Source: Bradyrhizobium jicamae | GTDB lineage: Bacteria; Pseudomonadota; Alphaproteobacteria; Rhizobiales; Xanthobacteraceae | NCBI RefSeq assembly: GCF_018130215.1 | Contig: NZ_JAFCKQ010000001.1 | Span: 558,001-622,000, forward strand | Direction of reading: 5' to 3' | DNA: 64,000 nucleotides | Notes under the pieces: model-generated | Seen by the model: only the letters and a program-made list of their open reading frames with translations | The model's database searches: none | Told to the model about the DNA's origin: nothing | Translations under genes and position numbers: made by a program | Shown here: positions 39,242 to 47,668 of the stretch, piece after piece | Layout: every line of letters begins with the position of its first letter | Numbering within the stretch: the first letter of the stretch is position 1

Positions 39242-40812
39242 TCTCGGCACTGTCCCACATCACGCGCCTCGCCCGCGCCGGCCTCGTGTTTGCGCGCGAG
39301 GGCGTGTTCGGCGTCGTCGATCCCTCGCTGGTGCCGCCGCCCGGACAGCTTGCGCTGAAGCTGGCGCGGCTGATCGAACGCCCCGGTGCCAAGTCCGGCG
39401 CGCGGCTGTCGCGCGCGCTGACGCGGCTCGGACCCGCCTACCTCAAGCTCGGACAGTTCCTCGCGACGCGGCCCGACGTCGTCGGCGTCGTGATGGCGCG
39501 CGACCTTGAAAGCCTGCAGGACCGGCTGCCGCCATTCTCGCAGGATGAGGCTGAGACGGTGATCGCGCAATCGCTGGAACGGCCGCTGTCGCAAGCCTTT
39601 GCCAGCCTCGGACCCGCGGTGGCCGCAGCCTCGATCGCACAGGTGCATCGCGGCGAGGTCGAGCGCGATGGCATCCGCCGCCAGGTCGCGGTGAAGGTGC
39701 TCCGGCCGAATGTCGCCGCGCGCTTTCGCCGTGACCTCAGCGATTTCTTCTTCGTCGCGCGCAACGCGGAGGCTCACTCCGCCGAGGCGCGTCGCCTGAG
39801 GCTGATCGAGGTCATCAACACGATGTCGCGCTCGGTCGCGATGGAGATGGACCTGCGGCTCGAGGCGGCCGCGCTGTCGGAGATGGCGGAGAACACGCAG
39901 GACGATCCGGATTTCCGCGTGCCGACCGTCGACTGGGACCGCACCACCCACAACGTGCTGACGATGGAGTGGATCGACGGCATCGCGCTCAACGACCACG
40001 CGCGGCTGGCGGAGGCCAAGGTCGACCTGCCGGATCTCGGCCGCAAGGTGATCCAGAGCTTTCTGCGCCACGCGCTGCGCGACGGTTTCTTCCACGCCGA
40101 CATGCATCCCGGCAATCTGTTCCTTGACGAGGCCGGCCGACTGGTCGCCGTCGACTTCGGCATCATGGGCCGGCTCGGATCGAAGGAGCGGCGTTTCCTT
40201 GCGGAGATCCTGCTCGGCTTCATCACCCGCGACTATCGCCGCGTCGCCGAGGTGCATTTCGAGGCCGGTTATGTGCCGGGACATCATTCGGTGGAGAATT
40301 TCGCGCAGGCGATCCGCGCCATCGGCGAGCCGATCCACAACCGCACCGCCGAAGAGATCTCGATGGCGAAGCTGCTGACGCTGCTGCTCGAGGTCACGGG
40401 CCTGTTCGACATGCAGACGCGGCCGGAGCTGATCCTCTTGCAGAAAACCATGGTGGTGGTCGAGGGCGTGGCGCGCGGCTTCGACCCCAAGCTCGACATC
40501 TGGAAGATCGCCGACCCCGTGGTGCGCGAATGGATCACGCAGAATCTCGGCCCGGCTGGTCGTATCCAGAGCGCGATGTCGGGCGCCGGCGAGCTCGGCC
40601 GCATCCTGTCCGGCCTGCCGGCGATCGCCAGCCGCGCCGTGACGGTGCTCGAGCAGTTGGAGACCATGACCAGCGAGGGTCACATGCTGTCATCGGATAC
40701 CATTGAGCAAATGGCCCATGCCGAGGCCCGAAAGGCCCGGGTGCAAACCGTCGGCCTTTGGGTCATCGCCATCGCCCTCATTGCAATCTTCTTTGCGATC
40801 CGGTCGCAGTGA
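39238..40812 (+). CDS. ubiB: Ubiquinone biosynthesis protein UbiB (atypical kinase/ATPase)
   Basis: ADCK/COQ8-family protein of 524 residues needed for ubiquinone production. The N-terminal KxGQ motif is in [12 protein letters not shown], the Ala-rich loop in [13 protein letters not shown], and the catalytic-like segments in [10 protein letters not shown] and VDFGIMGRL. Two C-terminal transmembrane segments at about 500-522 anchor it in the inner membrane. The start is GTG at 39238, overlapping the ubiE stop as GTGA; a longer in-frame ATG at 39187 lies inside ubiE. It acts on or around the Ubi complex, probably as an ATPase. Confidence 0.95.
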   Translation: MISALSHITRLARAGLVFAREGVFGVVDPSLVPPPGQLALKLARLIERPGAKSGARLSRALTRLGPAYLKLGQFLATRPDVVGVVMARDLESLQDRLPPFSQDEAETVIAQSLERPLSQAFASLGPAVAAASIAQVHRGEVERDGIRRQVAVKVLRPNVAARFRRDLSDFFFVARNAEAHSAEARRLRLIEVINTMSRSVAMEMDLRLEAAALSEMAENTQDDPDFRVPTVDWDRTTHNVLTMEWIDGIALNDHARLAEAKVDLPDLGRKVIQSFLRHALRDGFFHADMHPGNLFLDEAGRLVAVDFGIMGRLGSKERRFLAEILLGFITRDYRRVAEVHFEAGYVPGHHSVENFAQAIRAIGEPIHNRTAEEISMAKLLTLLLEVTGLFDMQTRPELILLQKTMVVVEGVARGFDPKLDIWKIADPVVREWITQNLGPAGRIQSAMSGAGELGRILSGLPAIASRAVTVLEQLETMTSEGHMLSSDTIEQMAHAEARKARVQTVGLWVIAIALIAIFFAIRSQ

Positions 40813-40870
40813 ATTTGATTGCAATGCATGCATGATATGATAGCGTTGCTATCATATCTGAGGGCGCGCC
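40813..40870 (+). promoter_or_regulatory. coaBC: coaBC promoter region
   Basis: The 58-base gap between ubiB and coaBC holds TTGATT (40815-40820) and TATGAT (40836-40841), 15 bases apart. The -10-like box lies inside the left arm of the 25-base palindrome described separately. GAGG about 8 bases before the ATG is the likely ribosome-binding site. Spacing is short, so the exact promoter is uncertain. Confidence 0.4.
40834..40858. promoter_or_regulatory. Perfect inverted repeat, candidate operator for the CoaBC ribbon-helix-helix domain
   Basis: GATATGATAGC (40834-40844), spacer GTT, GCTATCATATC (40848-40858): eleven base pairs without mismatch, ending 12 bases before the coaBC start. The TGATAGC half-site resembles those recalled for FitA-type antitoxins (TGCTATCA/TGATAGCA in Neisseria). 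The protein encoded just downstream carries a FitA-like domain. Alternatively it could form an mRNA hairpin near the ribosome-binding site. Confidence 0.75.
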
Positions 40871-42295
40871 ATGGCCAGCCTGACCATCCGAAAGCTCGAC
40901 GACACGCTGAAGGCCTATCTGCGGCTGCGCTCCGCCAAGAATGGACGCTCGGTCGAGGAGGAGGTCCGGGTCATCTTGCGCGAGCTCGCGGACGGTCGTG
41001 CCGAGCCCGCCGAGGCGGTCGCAGCCGTCCCCGCGGCCAGCTCTGCGCCCGTCCCCCGCGCGGCCAGCGCGGCCGGAGAGCCCCGGATCACCCTGATCAT
41101 CGGCGGTGGAATCGCCGCCTACAAGGCGCTGGATTTGATCCGGCGGCTGAAGGAGCGGCATATCCAGGTCCGCTGCGTGCTGACCAGTGCAGCCCGGCAA
41201 TTCATCACCCCGCTTGCCGCCAGCGCGCTGTCGCATGAGCGCGTCTACACCGACCTGTTCGATGCCGAGAGCGAGTTCGACGCCGGCCATATCCGCCTTG
41301 CCCGCGAGTGCGACCTGATCGTGGTGGCGCCGGCGACTGCCGACCTGATGGCCAAGATGGCGCACGGCCATGCCGACGACCTCGCCAGCGCTGTCCTGCT
41401 CGCGGCCAATCGGCCGATCCTGCTGGCGCCGGCGATGAACCCCCTGATGTGGAACAATCCGGCCACACGCCGCAACGTGCTGCAGCTCCGCCGCGACGGC
41501 ATCCATACCGTCGGCCCCAATGCCGGCGAGATGGCCGAGGCAGGCGAAGCCGGGGTCGGGCGGATGGCCGAGCCGACCGAGATCGCCGCCGCCGCCGACC
41601 ACATGCTGCGACCGCCGCAACCACGCCCGCTGGCCGGCAAGCGCGTCCTGATCACTGCCGGCCCGACCCATGAGGCGATCGATCCGGTCCGCTACATCGC
41701 CAACCGCTCCTCCGGCAAGCAGGGCTTTGCCATTGCCGTCGCGGCGCGAGCGGCCGGCGCCGATGTCGTGCTGGTGTCCGGCCCGGTCGAATTGCACGAT
41801 CCGGCCGGCATCTCGGTCATGCGCGTTGAATCCGCACGCGACATGCTGCACCGGGTCGAGGCGGCGCTGCCGGTCGACGTCGCGATCTTCGCCGCCGCCG
41901 TCGCCGACTGGCGCGTCGTCAGCGAGGGGACGCAGAAGCTGAAGAAGACCTCGGCCGGCATGCCGCCGCTGCAGCTGGTCGAGAACCCCGACATCCTCGC
42001 CACGATCTCGAAGCTGAAGGACAAGCGGCCACCGCTGGTGATCGGTTTTGCCGCCGAGACCGAGCATCTGATCGACAATGCCAAGGCGAAATTCGCCCGC
42101 AAGGGCTGCGACTGGATCGTCGCCAACGACGTGTCACCGGCATCAGGCGTGATGGGCGGCGACCGCAATACCGTCCATCTGCTGGCGCGTGAGGGCAAGG
42201 ACGTGACGGTCGACTCCTGGCCGGTCATGACCAAGGAAGAGGTCGCCGCTGCGCTGGTGTCGCGGATCGCAAGAACCGTGGGGACGGCATCGTGA
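40871..42295 (+). CDS. coaBC: CoaBC with N-terminal FitA-like ribbon-helix-helix domain
   Basis: A bifunctional coenzyme A biosynthesis enzyme of 474 residues. CoaB joins 4'-phosphopantothenate to cysteine and CoaC decarboxylates the product. Residues 1-40 ([20 protein letters not shown], then [15 protein letters not shown]) match FitA/VapB-type ribbon-helix-helix antitoxins. An Ala/Pro linker follows to about 70. CoaC (about 72-245) has GGGIAAYKA, the catalytic His in [15 protein letters not shown] and PAMNPLMW; the flap usually reading ACGxxGxGRM reads [11 protein letters not shown], without Cys. CoaB (about 256-465) has [20 protein letters not shown] and AAVADW. The ATG at 40871 has GAGG upstream, and a perfect palindrome ends 12 bases before it. 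The stop overlaps dut. Confidence 0.93.
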   Translation: MASLTIRKLDDTLKAYLRLRSAKNGRSVEEEVRVILRELADGRAEPAEAVAAVPAASSAPVPRAASAAGEPRITLIIGGGIAAYKALDLIRRLKERHIQVRCVLTSAARQFITPLAASALSHERVYTDLFDAESEFDAGHIRLARECDLIVVAPATADLMAKMAHGHADDLASAVLLAANRPILLAPAMNPLMWNNPATRRNVLQLRRDGIHTVGPNAGEMAEAGEAGVGRMAEPTEIAAAADHMLRPPQPRPLAGKRVLITAGPTHEAIDPVRYIANRSSGKQGFAIAVAARAAGADVVLVSGPVELHDPAGISVMRVESARDMLHRVEAALPVDVAIFAAAVADWRVVSEGTQKLKKTSAGMPPLQLVENPDILATISKLKDKRPPLVIGFAAETEHLIDNAKAKFARKGCDWIVANDVSPASGVMGGDRNTVHLLAREGKDVTVDSWPVMTKEEVAAALVSRIARTVGTAS

Positions 42296-42750
42296 GCGCA
42301 GCCATCAAGGTCGAAATCCGCCAGCTTCCGCATGGCGCGGATCTGCCGTTGCCGGCCTACCAGACCGCCGACGCCGCCGGGCTCGATCTCCTGGCTGCGG
42401 TGCCGCAGTCCGCGCCCCTGATCCTGTTGCCGGGACGCTACGAGATGGTTCCGACCGGGCTGACCATCGCGCTGCCACCCGGCTTCGAGGCGCAGGTGCG
42501 GCCGCGCTCCGGCCTCGCCGCCAAGCACGGCATCACGGTGCTGAACTCGCCCGGCACGATCGACGCCGACTATCGCGGCGAGATCAACGTGCTCTTGATC
42601 AATCACGGCCAGGCGGCGTTCTCGATCCGCCGCGGCGAGCGTATCGCGCAGATGGTGATCGCGCCCGTCACCCGGGCGGAGCTGGTTCCCGTCGAGGTGC
42701 TGTCCTCGACCGAGCGCGGCAGCGGCGGGTTTGGTTCAACCGGCCGCTAG
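42292..42750 (+). CDS. dut: Deoxyuridine 5'-triphosphate nucleotidohydrolase (dUTPase)
   Basis: Trimeric dUTPase of 152 residues that removes dUTP and supplies dUMP. The five family motifs are visible: [47 protein letters not shown] and the C-terminal [10 protein letters not shown] that closes over the active site. The GTG start overlaps the coaBC stop (GTGA), so it is translationally coupled to coaBC and would share any control acting on the coaBC promoter. coaBC-dut linkage is widespread in bacteria. Confidence 0.97.
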   Translation: MSAAIKVEIRQLPHGADLPLPAYQTADAAGLDLLAAVPQSAPLILLPGRYEMVPTGLTIALPPGFEAQVRPRSGLAAKHGITVLNSPGTIDADYRGEINVLLINHGQAAFSIRRGERIAQMVIAPVTRAELVPVEVLSSTERGSGGFGSTGR

Positions 42751-42822
42751 AGCATGATCCGGACCGGAATGGCCGCGTGCCTGCGCAAAGTGGGCACCGG
42801 TTCCTCCGCAAGATCATGTTCC
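42750..42822. repeat. GAGCATGATCCGGA palindromic repeat
   Basis: Left end GAGCATGATC and right end GATCATGTTC pair at nine of ten positions, and a GGGCACCGGTTC core lies between. Same family as 8231-8280. It follows dut directly and may help end that transcript. Confidence 0.65.
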
Positions 42823-43123
42823 GATGACAAGGCTCTTCCGCGCAAATACGGAGTCATTTCGAGTCAAATGCACACGATGCAGCGTCGCCGCCGCGCATTT
42901 TTTCACAGCCGATTCTGCGTTCACGATCTGGACTCTTACTCGCTGACTCCCGTTGGGACTATTCTGCTTTGATTCGAGCACGACGGGGGGTTTTCGTCGC
43001 GCTTTCTGGTCCTGCTTTGCTTGGGCATGATCCCGGCGTAAACGCGAAGCGTTTGTCGCCAGGGGGAGATTGTTCTTCCCATTTTCGGATCCTGCCTGGG
43101 AGTTGTGCGTTCTGGGGCAACAT
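42823..43123 (+). promoter_or_regulatory. divL upstream region with a cluster of GANTC (CcrM) sites
   Basis: GANTC occurs at 42851, 42861, 42911, 42931, 42945 and 42971: six sites in 125 bases, where base composition predicts fewer than one. No gene is present in this stretch. CcrM methylates GANTC in alphaproteobacteria and methylation state controls cell-cycle promoters. I could not pick a single -35/-10 pair with confidence. Confidence 0.6.
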
Positions 43124-45634
43124 ATGTTGGGCGTAGTCGCGGCGATGCGTCGAACCCTGCTGTCATGCACCTCACTGGCGCGCGACGGCGCGATCGGGCT
43201 CGCCATGACGGCATTGCTGCCCGCCCGCGCTGCCATAGCCGCCGAGATGACGCTCACCCAGGCGGTCTCGGATCATTTCGGCCTCAATCATCAGGAGGTC
43301 GCGGTTCTCGCGACGTCCTTTGCCCTGGTCGGCTTTTCCGTCGTCTCCGCGATCCTCTTGATGCGCACCCGCGTGCGCGCGACCCGCAACGAGGAGCGGC
43401 TGCGCTCCGATATCGCCGATCTGCAGGTGCAGTCCGACCGGCTGCGCGCGCTGCTGTTCGCCGAGCCGCAGGTGCTGATCTCCTGGGCCGCGGGCGACAA
43501 CCGGCCGCAAATCTCGGGCGACATCTCGCTCGTGATGTCGCAGGAAGGTTCGCCGCAGCGCATCCTCGCCTTCGGAACCTGGCTGCCGCCCGAGCCGGCG
43601 CTGCAGATGGATCATGCCGTCGACGCGCTGCGCGAAAAGGGCGAGGCTTTCCTGCTCAACCTCTCGACATCGGCCGGGCGCGCCATCGAGGCGATGGGGC
43701 GCGCGATCGGCGGACAGGCCATCGTGCGGATCCGCGAGCTCGGCGGCCTCAGGCGCGAGCTCGCCGAATCGAACCTGCGCTACAAGACGCTGCAGGAAGA
43801 GACCGAGCTGCTGCGCGACTTTGCCGCCGCCGCGCCCTGGCCGATCTGGGCCAGGAGCATCGAAGGCAATCTGCGCTACGCCAACGCGGCCTATGTCCGC
43901 GCCACCGAGGGCGCCAGCGTCACCGACGCGCTCCAGCGCAATCTCGAACTGCTCGAAAGCGATCAGCGCACCGAGCTGACGCGGGCGCTCAACGACAATG
44001 CGAGCTATGCCGCGCGCCTGCCGATCGTCGTCAGCGGCGAGCGGCGGATCTACGACGTGCAGGCGCTCAAGCTGACCGGCGGTAGCGCCGGCATCGCAAT
44101 CGATGCCAGCGAGGCCGCCGCGCTGCGCGCGGCGCTGACGCGGATGGTCGAGGCGCACCGGCGCACCCTGGACCAGTTGTCCTCGGGCGTGGCCGTGTTC
44201 GACGCCGACCGGCGGCTCACCTTCTATAATGAATCCTACCGGCGCCTTTGGGGCCTCGACCAGTCGTTCCTCGACAGCAATCCCGACGACTCCAGCATCC
44301 TCGACCGGCTGCGTGCCACCCGCAAGCTGCCGGAGCAGCCGGATTTCCGCGCCTGGAAGGCCAAGCTGCACGAGGCCTATCGCGCGGTCGAGTCCGAGAC
44401 CTACACCTGGTTCCTGCCCGACGGTCGGGCGGTCAGCGTCGTCACCACGCCGAATCTTGAAGGCGGCGTGACCTATCTGTTCGACAACGTCACCGAGAGC
44501 CTCGACCTCGCCCGCCGCTTCGACGGCCTGACGCGGGTGCAGCGCGAGACCCTCGACAACCTTGCCGAGGCGGTCGCGGTGTTCGGCAGCAACGGCCGCG
44601 CACGCCTGTTCAATCCGGCCTTCGCCAGGATGTGGAAGCTGTCGCCCGACGCCTTGAACGGCGAGCCGCATATCGAGGCGGTGGAAGCGCTGTGCAAGCC
44701 GCTCTACGACGATGCGCAGACCTGGCGGACGCTGCGCGAATCGGTCACCGCGATCGAGAACCGCGCCCAGGTCGCGCTCAAGCTGGAGCGCAAGGACGGC
44801 AGCGTGCTGGATTGCATGACCATTCCGCTGCCCGACGGCGCGACGCTGCTCACCTTCCAGGACATCACCGACACCGAGAATGTCGAGCGCGCGCTGCGCG
44901 AGCGCAATGAGGCGCTGGAAGCCGCCGACCAGATGAAGGTGGATTTCGTCCACCACGTGTCCTACGAGCTGCGCGCACCGCTCACCACCATCATCGGCTT
45001 CGCGCATTTCCTCAGCGATCCCTCGACCGGCCCGCTGACGCCGAAGCAGGCCGAATATCTCGACTACGTCACCAAATCGACCAACGCGCTGCTGGCGTTG
45101 ACCAACAACATCCTCGATCTCGCCACCATCGACGCCGGCGCGATGAAGCTCGAGCTCGGCCCTGTCAACATTGGCCAGGCGATCGAGGCTGCCGCCGAGG
45201 GCATCCAGGACCGGCTGGCGACCGATCGCATCACGCTCAAGGTCGATATCGAGCCCGGCATCGGCGGCTTCATCGGCGACGAACGGCGCGTGGTGCAGGT
45301 GCTCTATAACCTGCTCGCCAACGCCGTGGGCTTCTCGCCACACGACGCCACCGTCACGATCAGCGCACGGCGGACCGGCCACAGCGTGGTATTCGCGGTC
45401 ACCGATTCCGGTCCCGGCATTCCGCCGGAAATGAAGGACAAGGTCTTCAACTGGTTCGAAAGCCACTCCCACGGCTCGCGGCATCGCGGCGCCGGTCTCG
45501 GCCTGTCGCTGGTCCGTTCCTTTGTCGAGCTGCATGGCGGCCGGGTGCGCGTCGATTCGGCCGTCGGAAAGGGCACGACGGTGACCTGCGACTTTCCTGT
45601 TGACCAAACCGCGCATCGCAACGCTGCGGAATGA
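43124..45634 (+). CDS. divL: DivL-like cell-cycle pseudo-histidine kinase
   Basis: An 836-residue membrane-anchored sensor protein. Hydrophobic segments at about 18-40 and 60-85 precede a coiled-coil stretch. PAS domains follow (about 240-340, 345-470, 490-590). Then comes a histidine-kinase-like module: the H-box reads HHVSYELRAPLTT with Tyr614 where His is expected, then the N-box NLLANAVG and G-boxes DSGPGIPP and GAGLGLSLVR. Tyr in place of His is the hallmark of Caulobacter DivL, which steers CckA and thereby CtrA activity. The neighbours (tsaE-amgK, murU, addB, addA) match the Caulobacter divL locus. The start is uncertain: ATG 43124 is used, TTG 43070 is possible. Confidence 0.88.
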   Translation: MLGVVAAMRRTLLSCTSLARDGAIGLAMTALLPARAAIAAEMTLTQAVSDHFGLNHQEVAVLATSFALVGFSVVSAILLMRTRVRATRNEERLRSDIADLQVQSDRLRALLFAEPQVLISWAAGDNRPQISGDISLVMSQEGSPQRILAFGTWLPPEPALQMDHAVDALREKGEAFLLNLSTSAGRAIEAMGRAIGGQAIVRIRELGGLRRELAESNLRYKTLQEETELLRDFAAAAPWPIWARSIEGNLRYANAAYVRATEGASVTDALQRNLELLESDQRTELTRALNDNASYAARLPIVVSGERRIYDVQALKLTGGSAGIAIDASEAAALRAALTRMVEAHRRTLDQLSSGVAVFDADRRLTFYNESYRRLWGLDQSFLDSNPDDSSILDRLRATRKLPEQPDFRAWKAKLHEAYRAVESETYTWFLPDGRAVSVVTTPNLEGGVTYLFDNVTESLDLARRFDGLTRVQRETLDNLAEAVAVFGSNGRARLFNPAFARMWKLSPDALNGEPHIEAVEALCKPLYDDAQTWRTLRESVTAIENRAQVALKLERKDGSVLDCMTIPLPDGATLLTFQDITDTENVERALRERNEALEAADQMKVDFVHHVSYELRAPLTTIIGFAHFLSDPSTGPLTPKQAEYLDYVTKSTNALLALTNNILDLATIDAGAMKLELGPVNIGQAIEAAAEGIQDRLATDRITLKVDIEPGIGGFIGDERRVVQVLYNLLANAVGFSPHDATVTISARRTGHSVVFAVTDSGPGIPPEMKDKVFNWFESHSHGSRHRGAGLGLSLVRSFVELHGGRVRVDSAVGKGTTVTCDFPVDQTAHRNAAE

Positions 45635-47154
45635 TTGCGACCTCCACATTCTCGGTCCCTCTCGCGAACGAAGGCGCGACATCGGAGCTGATGGCCGACC
45701 TCGCGCTCTTGATCGGCGCCGGCGACGTGATCACGCTGTCGGGCGACCTCGGCGCCGGCAAGACGGCTGCGGCCCGCGCGCTGATCCGCTATCTCGCCGT
45801 CGACGATGCGCTGGAAGTGCCGAGCCCGACATTCACGCTGGCGCAGAGCTACGAGCTGCCGCCATTCCCGCTCATTCATGCCGACCTCTACCGTATCAAC
45901 GATGCGAGTGAGCTCGATGAGATCGGGCTGTCGCCGCTGCCCGACGGCGTCGTCGCACTGATCGAATGGCCGGAGCGCGCACCCGATGCGTTACCCGGCG
46001 ACCGCATCGACATCGCGCTGAGCCATCGCCCGGCGCTGGGATCGACCGCGCGCGCGGCCGAAATCACCGGCTACGGGAAAGCCGCCGCGAAAGTCACTCG
46101 CCTGAAGCTGCTGCGCCAATTCCTCGATGGCGCGGGTTATCTTGACGCCCGGCGCGAGCGGATGCCCGGTGATGCCTCGACGCGATCCTATGCGCGGCTG
46201 CACACAAACAATGGCAGCGTCATCCTGATGAACTCGCCGCGGCGACCTGATGGCCCGCCGATCTATGACGGCAAGTCCTACAGTGCGGCGGTGCATCTGG
46301 CTGAGGACGTCCGGCCGTTCGTCGCGATCGGCAACGGCCTGCGCAAGCACGGCTTCTCCGCCCCCGCTATCCGGCACACCGATCTCGAATCCGGCTTCCT
46401 CATCACCGAGGATCTCGGCGGCGCCGGCGTGGTCGAGGGTGAGCCGCCGCAGCCGATCGTCGAGCGCTATGAGGCCGCGACCGAGATGCTGGCGGCGCTG
46501 CATCGCGAGGTGTTGCCGGAAACGCTGCCGCTGACGGCGGAGACAAGCTACGACATGCCGGTGTTCGACGTCGATGCCTGGCTGATCGAGATCGGGCTGA
46601 TGCTCGAATGGTACATGCCCGATCGCGGCGTGCAGCCGAGCGATGAGCTCCGCGCGGAATTTCTCGGGATGTGGCGCACGCTGCTGCAAAAGCCCGCCGC
46701 AGCGCCGCAGACCTGGGTGATCCGCGATTACCACTCGCCAAACCTCATCTGGCTCGCCGAGCGCACCGGAATCCTGCGCGTCGGCATCATCGATTTCCAG
46801 GATGCGCTGCTGGGACCTGCGGCCTATGACGTGGTGTCGCTGCTGCAGGATGCCCGGATCGACGTGCCCGAACAGCTCGAACTGTCGCTGCTGACGCGCT
46901 ACATCAAGGCGCGGCGCACCACCGACCCGAGCTTCGATCCGGCGGCGTTCGCGGAGCTCTACGCGATCATGTCGGCGCAGCGGAATACCCGCCTGCTCGG
47001 CACTTTCGCACGGCTGAACCGGCGCGACGGCAAGCCGCAATATCTCAAGCACCAGCCGCGGATCTGGACCTATCTCAACCGGTCGCTTGGGCACCCCGCG
47101 CTCGCCATGCTGCGCGACTGGTACGCCGCCAACGTCCCTCCCCCGATACCGTAA
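45631..47154 (+). CDS. TsaE-AmgK fusion: tRNA t6A ATPase plus cell-wall sugar kinase
   Basis: A 507-residue two-domain protein. Residues 1-150 are TsaE, the ATPase of the t6A complex (Walker A GDLGAGKTAAARAL near 38-51, then SPTFTLAQSY, HADLYR). Residues 160-507 form an aminoglycoside-phosphotransferase fold (GDASTRSYARL, VIRDYHSPNLIWL as the catalytic loop, IIDFQDA for metal binding). This half resembles AmgK, which phosphorylates anomeric MurNAc/GlcNAc in peptidoglycan recycling; the uridylyltransferase MurU is encoded nearby. The ATG at 45631 overlaps the divL stop. Such fusions are known in Rhizobiales; the benefit of joining the two activities is not clear. Confidence 0.9.
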   Translation: MIATSTFSVPLANEGATSELMADLALLIGAGDVITLSGDLGAGKTAAARALIRYLAVDDALEVPSPTFTLAQSYELPPFPLIHADLYRINDASELDEIGLSPLPDGVVALIEWPERAPDALPGDRIDIALSHRPALGSTARAAEITGYGKAAAKVTRLKLLRQFLDGAGYLDARRERMPGDASTRSYARLHTNNGSVILMNSPRRPDGPPIYDGKSYSAAVHLAEDVRPFVAIGNGLRKHGFSAPAIRHTDLESGFLITEDLGGAGVVEGEPPQPIVERYEAATEMLAALHREVLPETLPLTAETSYDMPVFDVDAWLIEIGLMLEWYMPDRGVQPSDELRAEFLGMWRTLLQKPAAAPQTWVIRDYHSPNLIWLAERTGILRVGIIDFQDALLGPAAYDVVSLLQDARIDVPEQLELSLLTRYIKARRTTDPSFDPAAFAELYAIMSAQRNTRLLGTFARLNRRDGKPQYLKHQPRIWTYLNRSLGHPALAMLRDWYAANVPPPIP

Positions 47155-47244
47155 TTTACCGCTTGTTAGCCAGCCGCTGCCTAAGCTGGCGCTGGTTGTG
47201 CTCCATCGGCAGGGGCGGGCCTTGATCTGGAGCTTGACCACCCC

Positions 47245-47565
47245 ATGGGGACGGAACGACGCAGGGGCGATCGCGTCACATTCGAGCGCGGGATCGCGGC
47301 TCACATGATGGGCATCGACGGCACCTGGCGGCGTGACTGCATTATGGAGGACGTATCCGAGACGGGTGCCAAGCTCACTGTCGAAGGCTCGGTCGAGGGC
47401 CTGCATCTGAAGGAGTTTTTCCTGCTGCTGTCGTCCACAGGACTGGCCTATCGCCGCTGCGAGCTGGCATGGGTCAATGGCGACCAGATCGGCGTCAACT
47501 TCCTGAAACAGGGCGACAAGAAGAAGAAACCGGCCAAACGCGGCGCGCAGGCAGCCGACGTTTGA
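47245..47565 (+). CDS. PilZ domain protein
   Basis: A 106-residue single-domain PilZ protein, a likely receptor for cyclic di-GMP. The ligand motif is seen as RRRGDRVTFERG near the N-terminus and DVSETGAKL (the DxSxxG motif) at about 34-42. A Lys-rich tail ends the protein. It lies between the tsaE-amgK fusion and murU in the same direction, with about 100 bases on either side, so co-transcription is possible but not certain. A link to envelope growth is inferred from context only. Confidence 0.85.
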   Translation: MGTERRRGDRVTFERGIAAHMMGIDGTWRRDCIMEDVSETGAKLTVEGSVEGLHLKEFFLLLSSTGLAYRRCELAWVNGDQIGVNFLKQGDKKKKPAKRGAQAADV

Positions 47566-47668
47566 GCCTCCATCGCCTCACCCGTCTTACGGCCGTCATG
47601 TCCGATGACTATGCGGTCTGGTTGATGTGCTTGCCGAATCGCCGTGATATGATCGGCGCAGAGCTGTT

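Noticed and set aside
40834..40858. Reading the coaBC palindrome as the terminator of ubiB
   Set aside because: No T-tract follows the second arm, and it sits directly at the coaBC start with a -10-like box inside.
43172..45682. An 836-codon open frame opposite divL
   Set aside because: The DivL frame has clear kinase motifs; the opposite frame has none.
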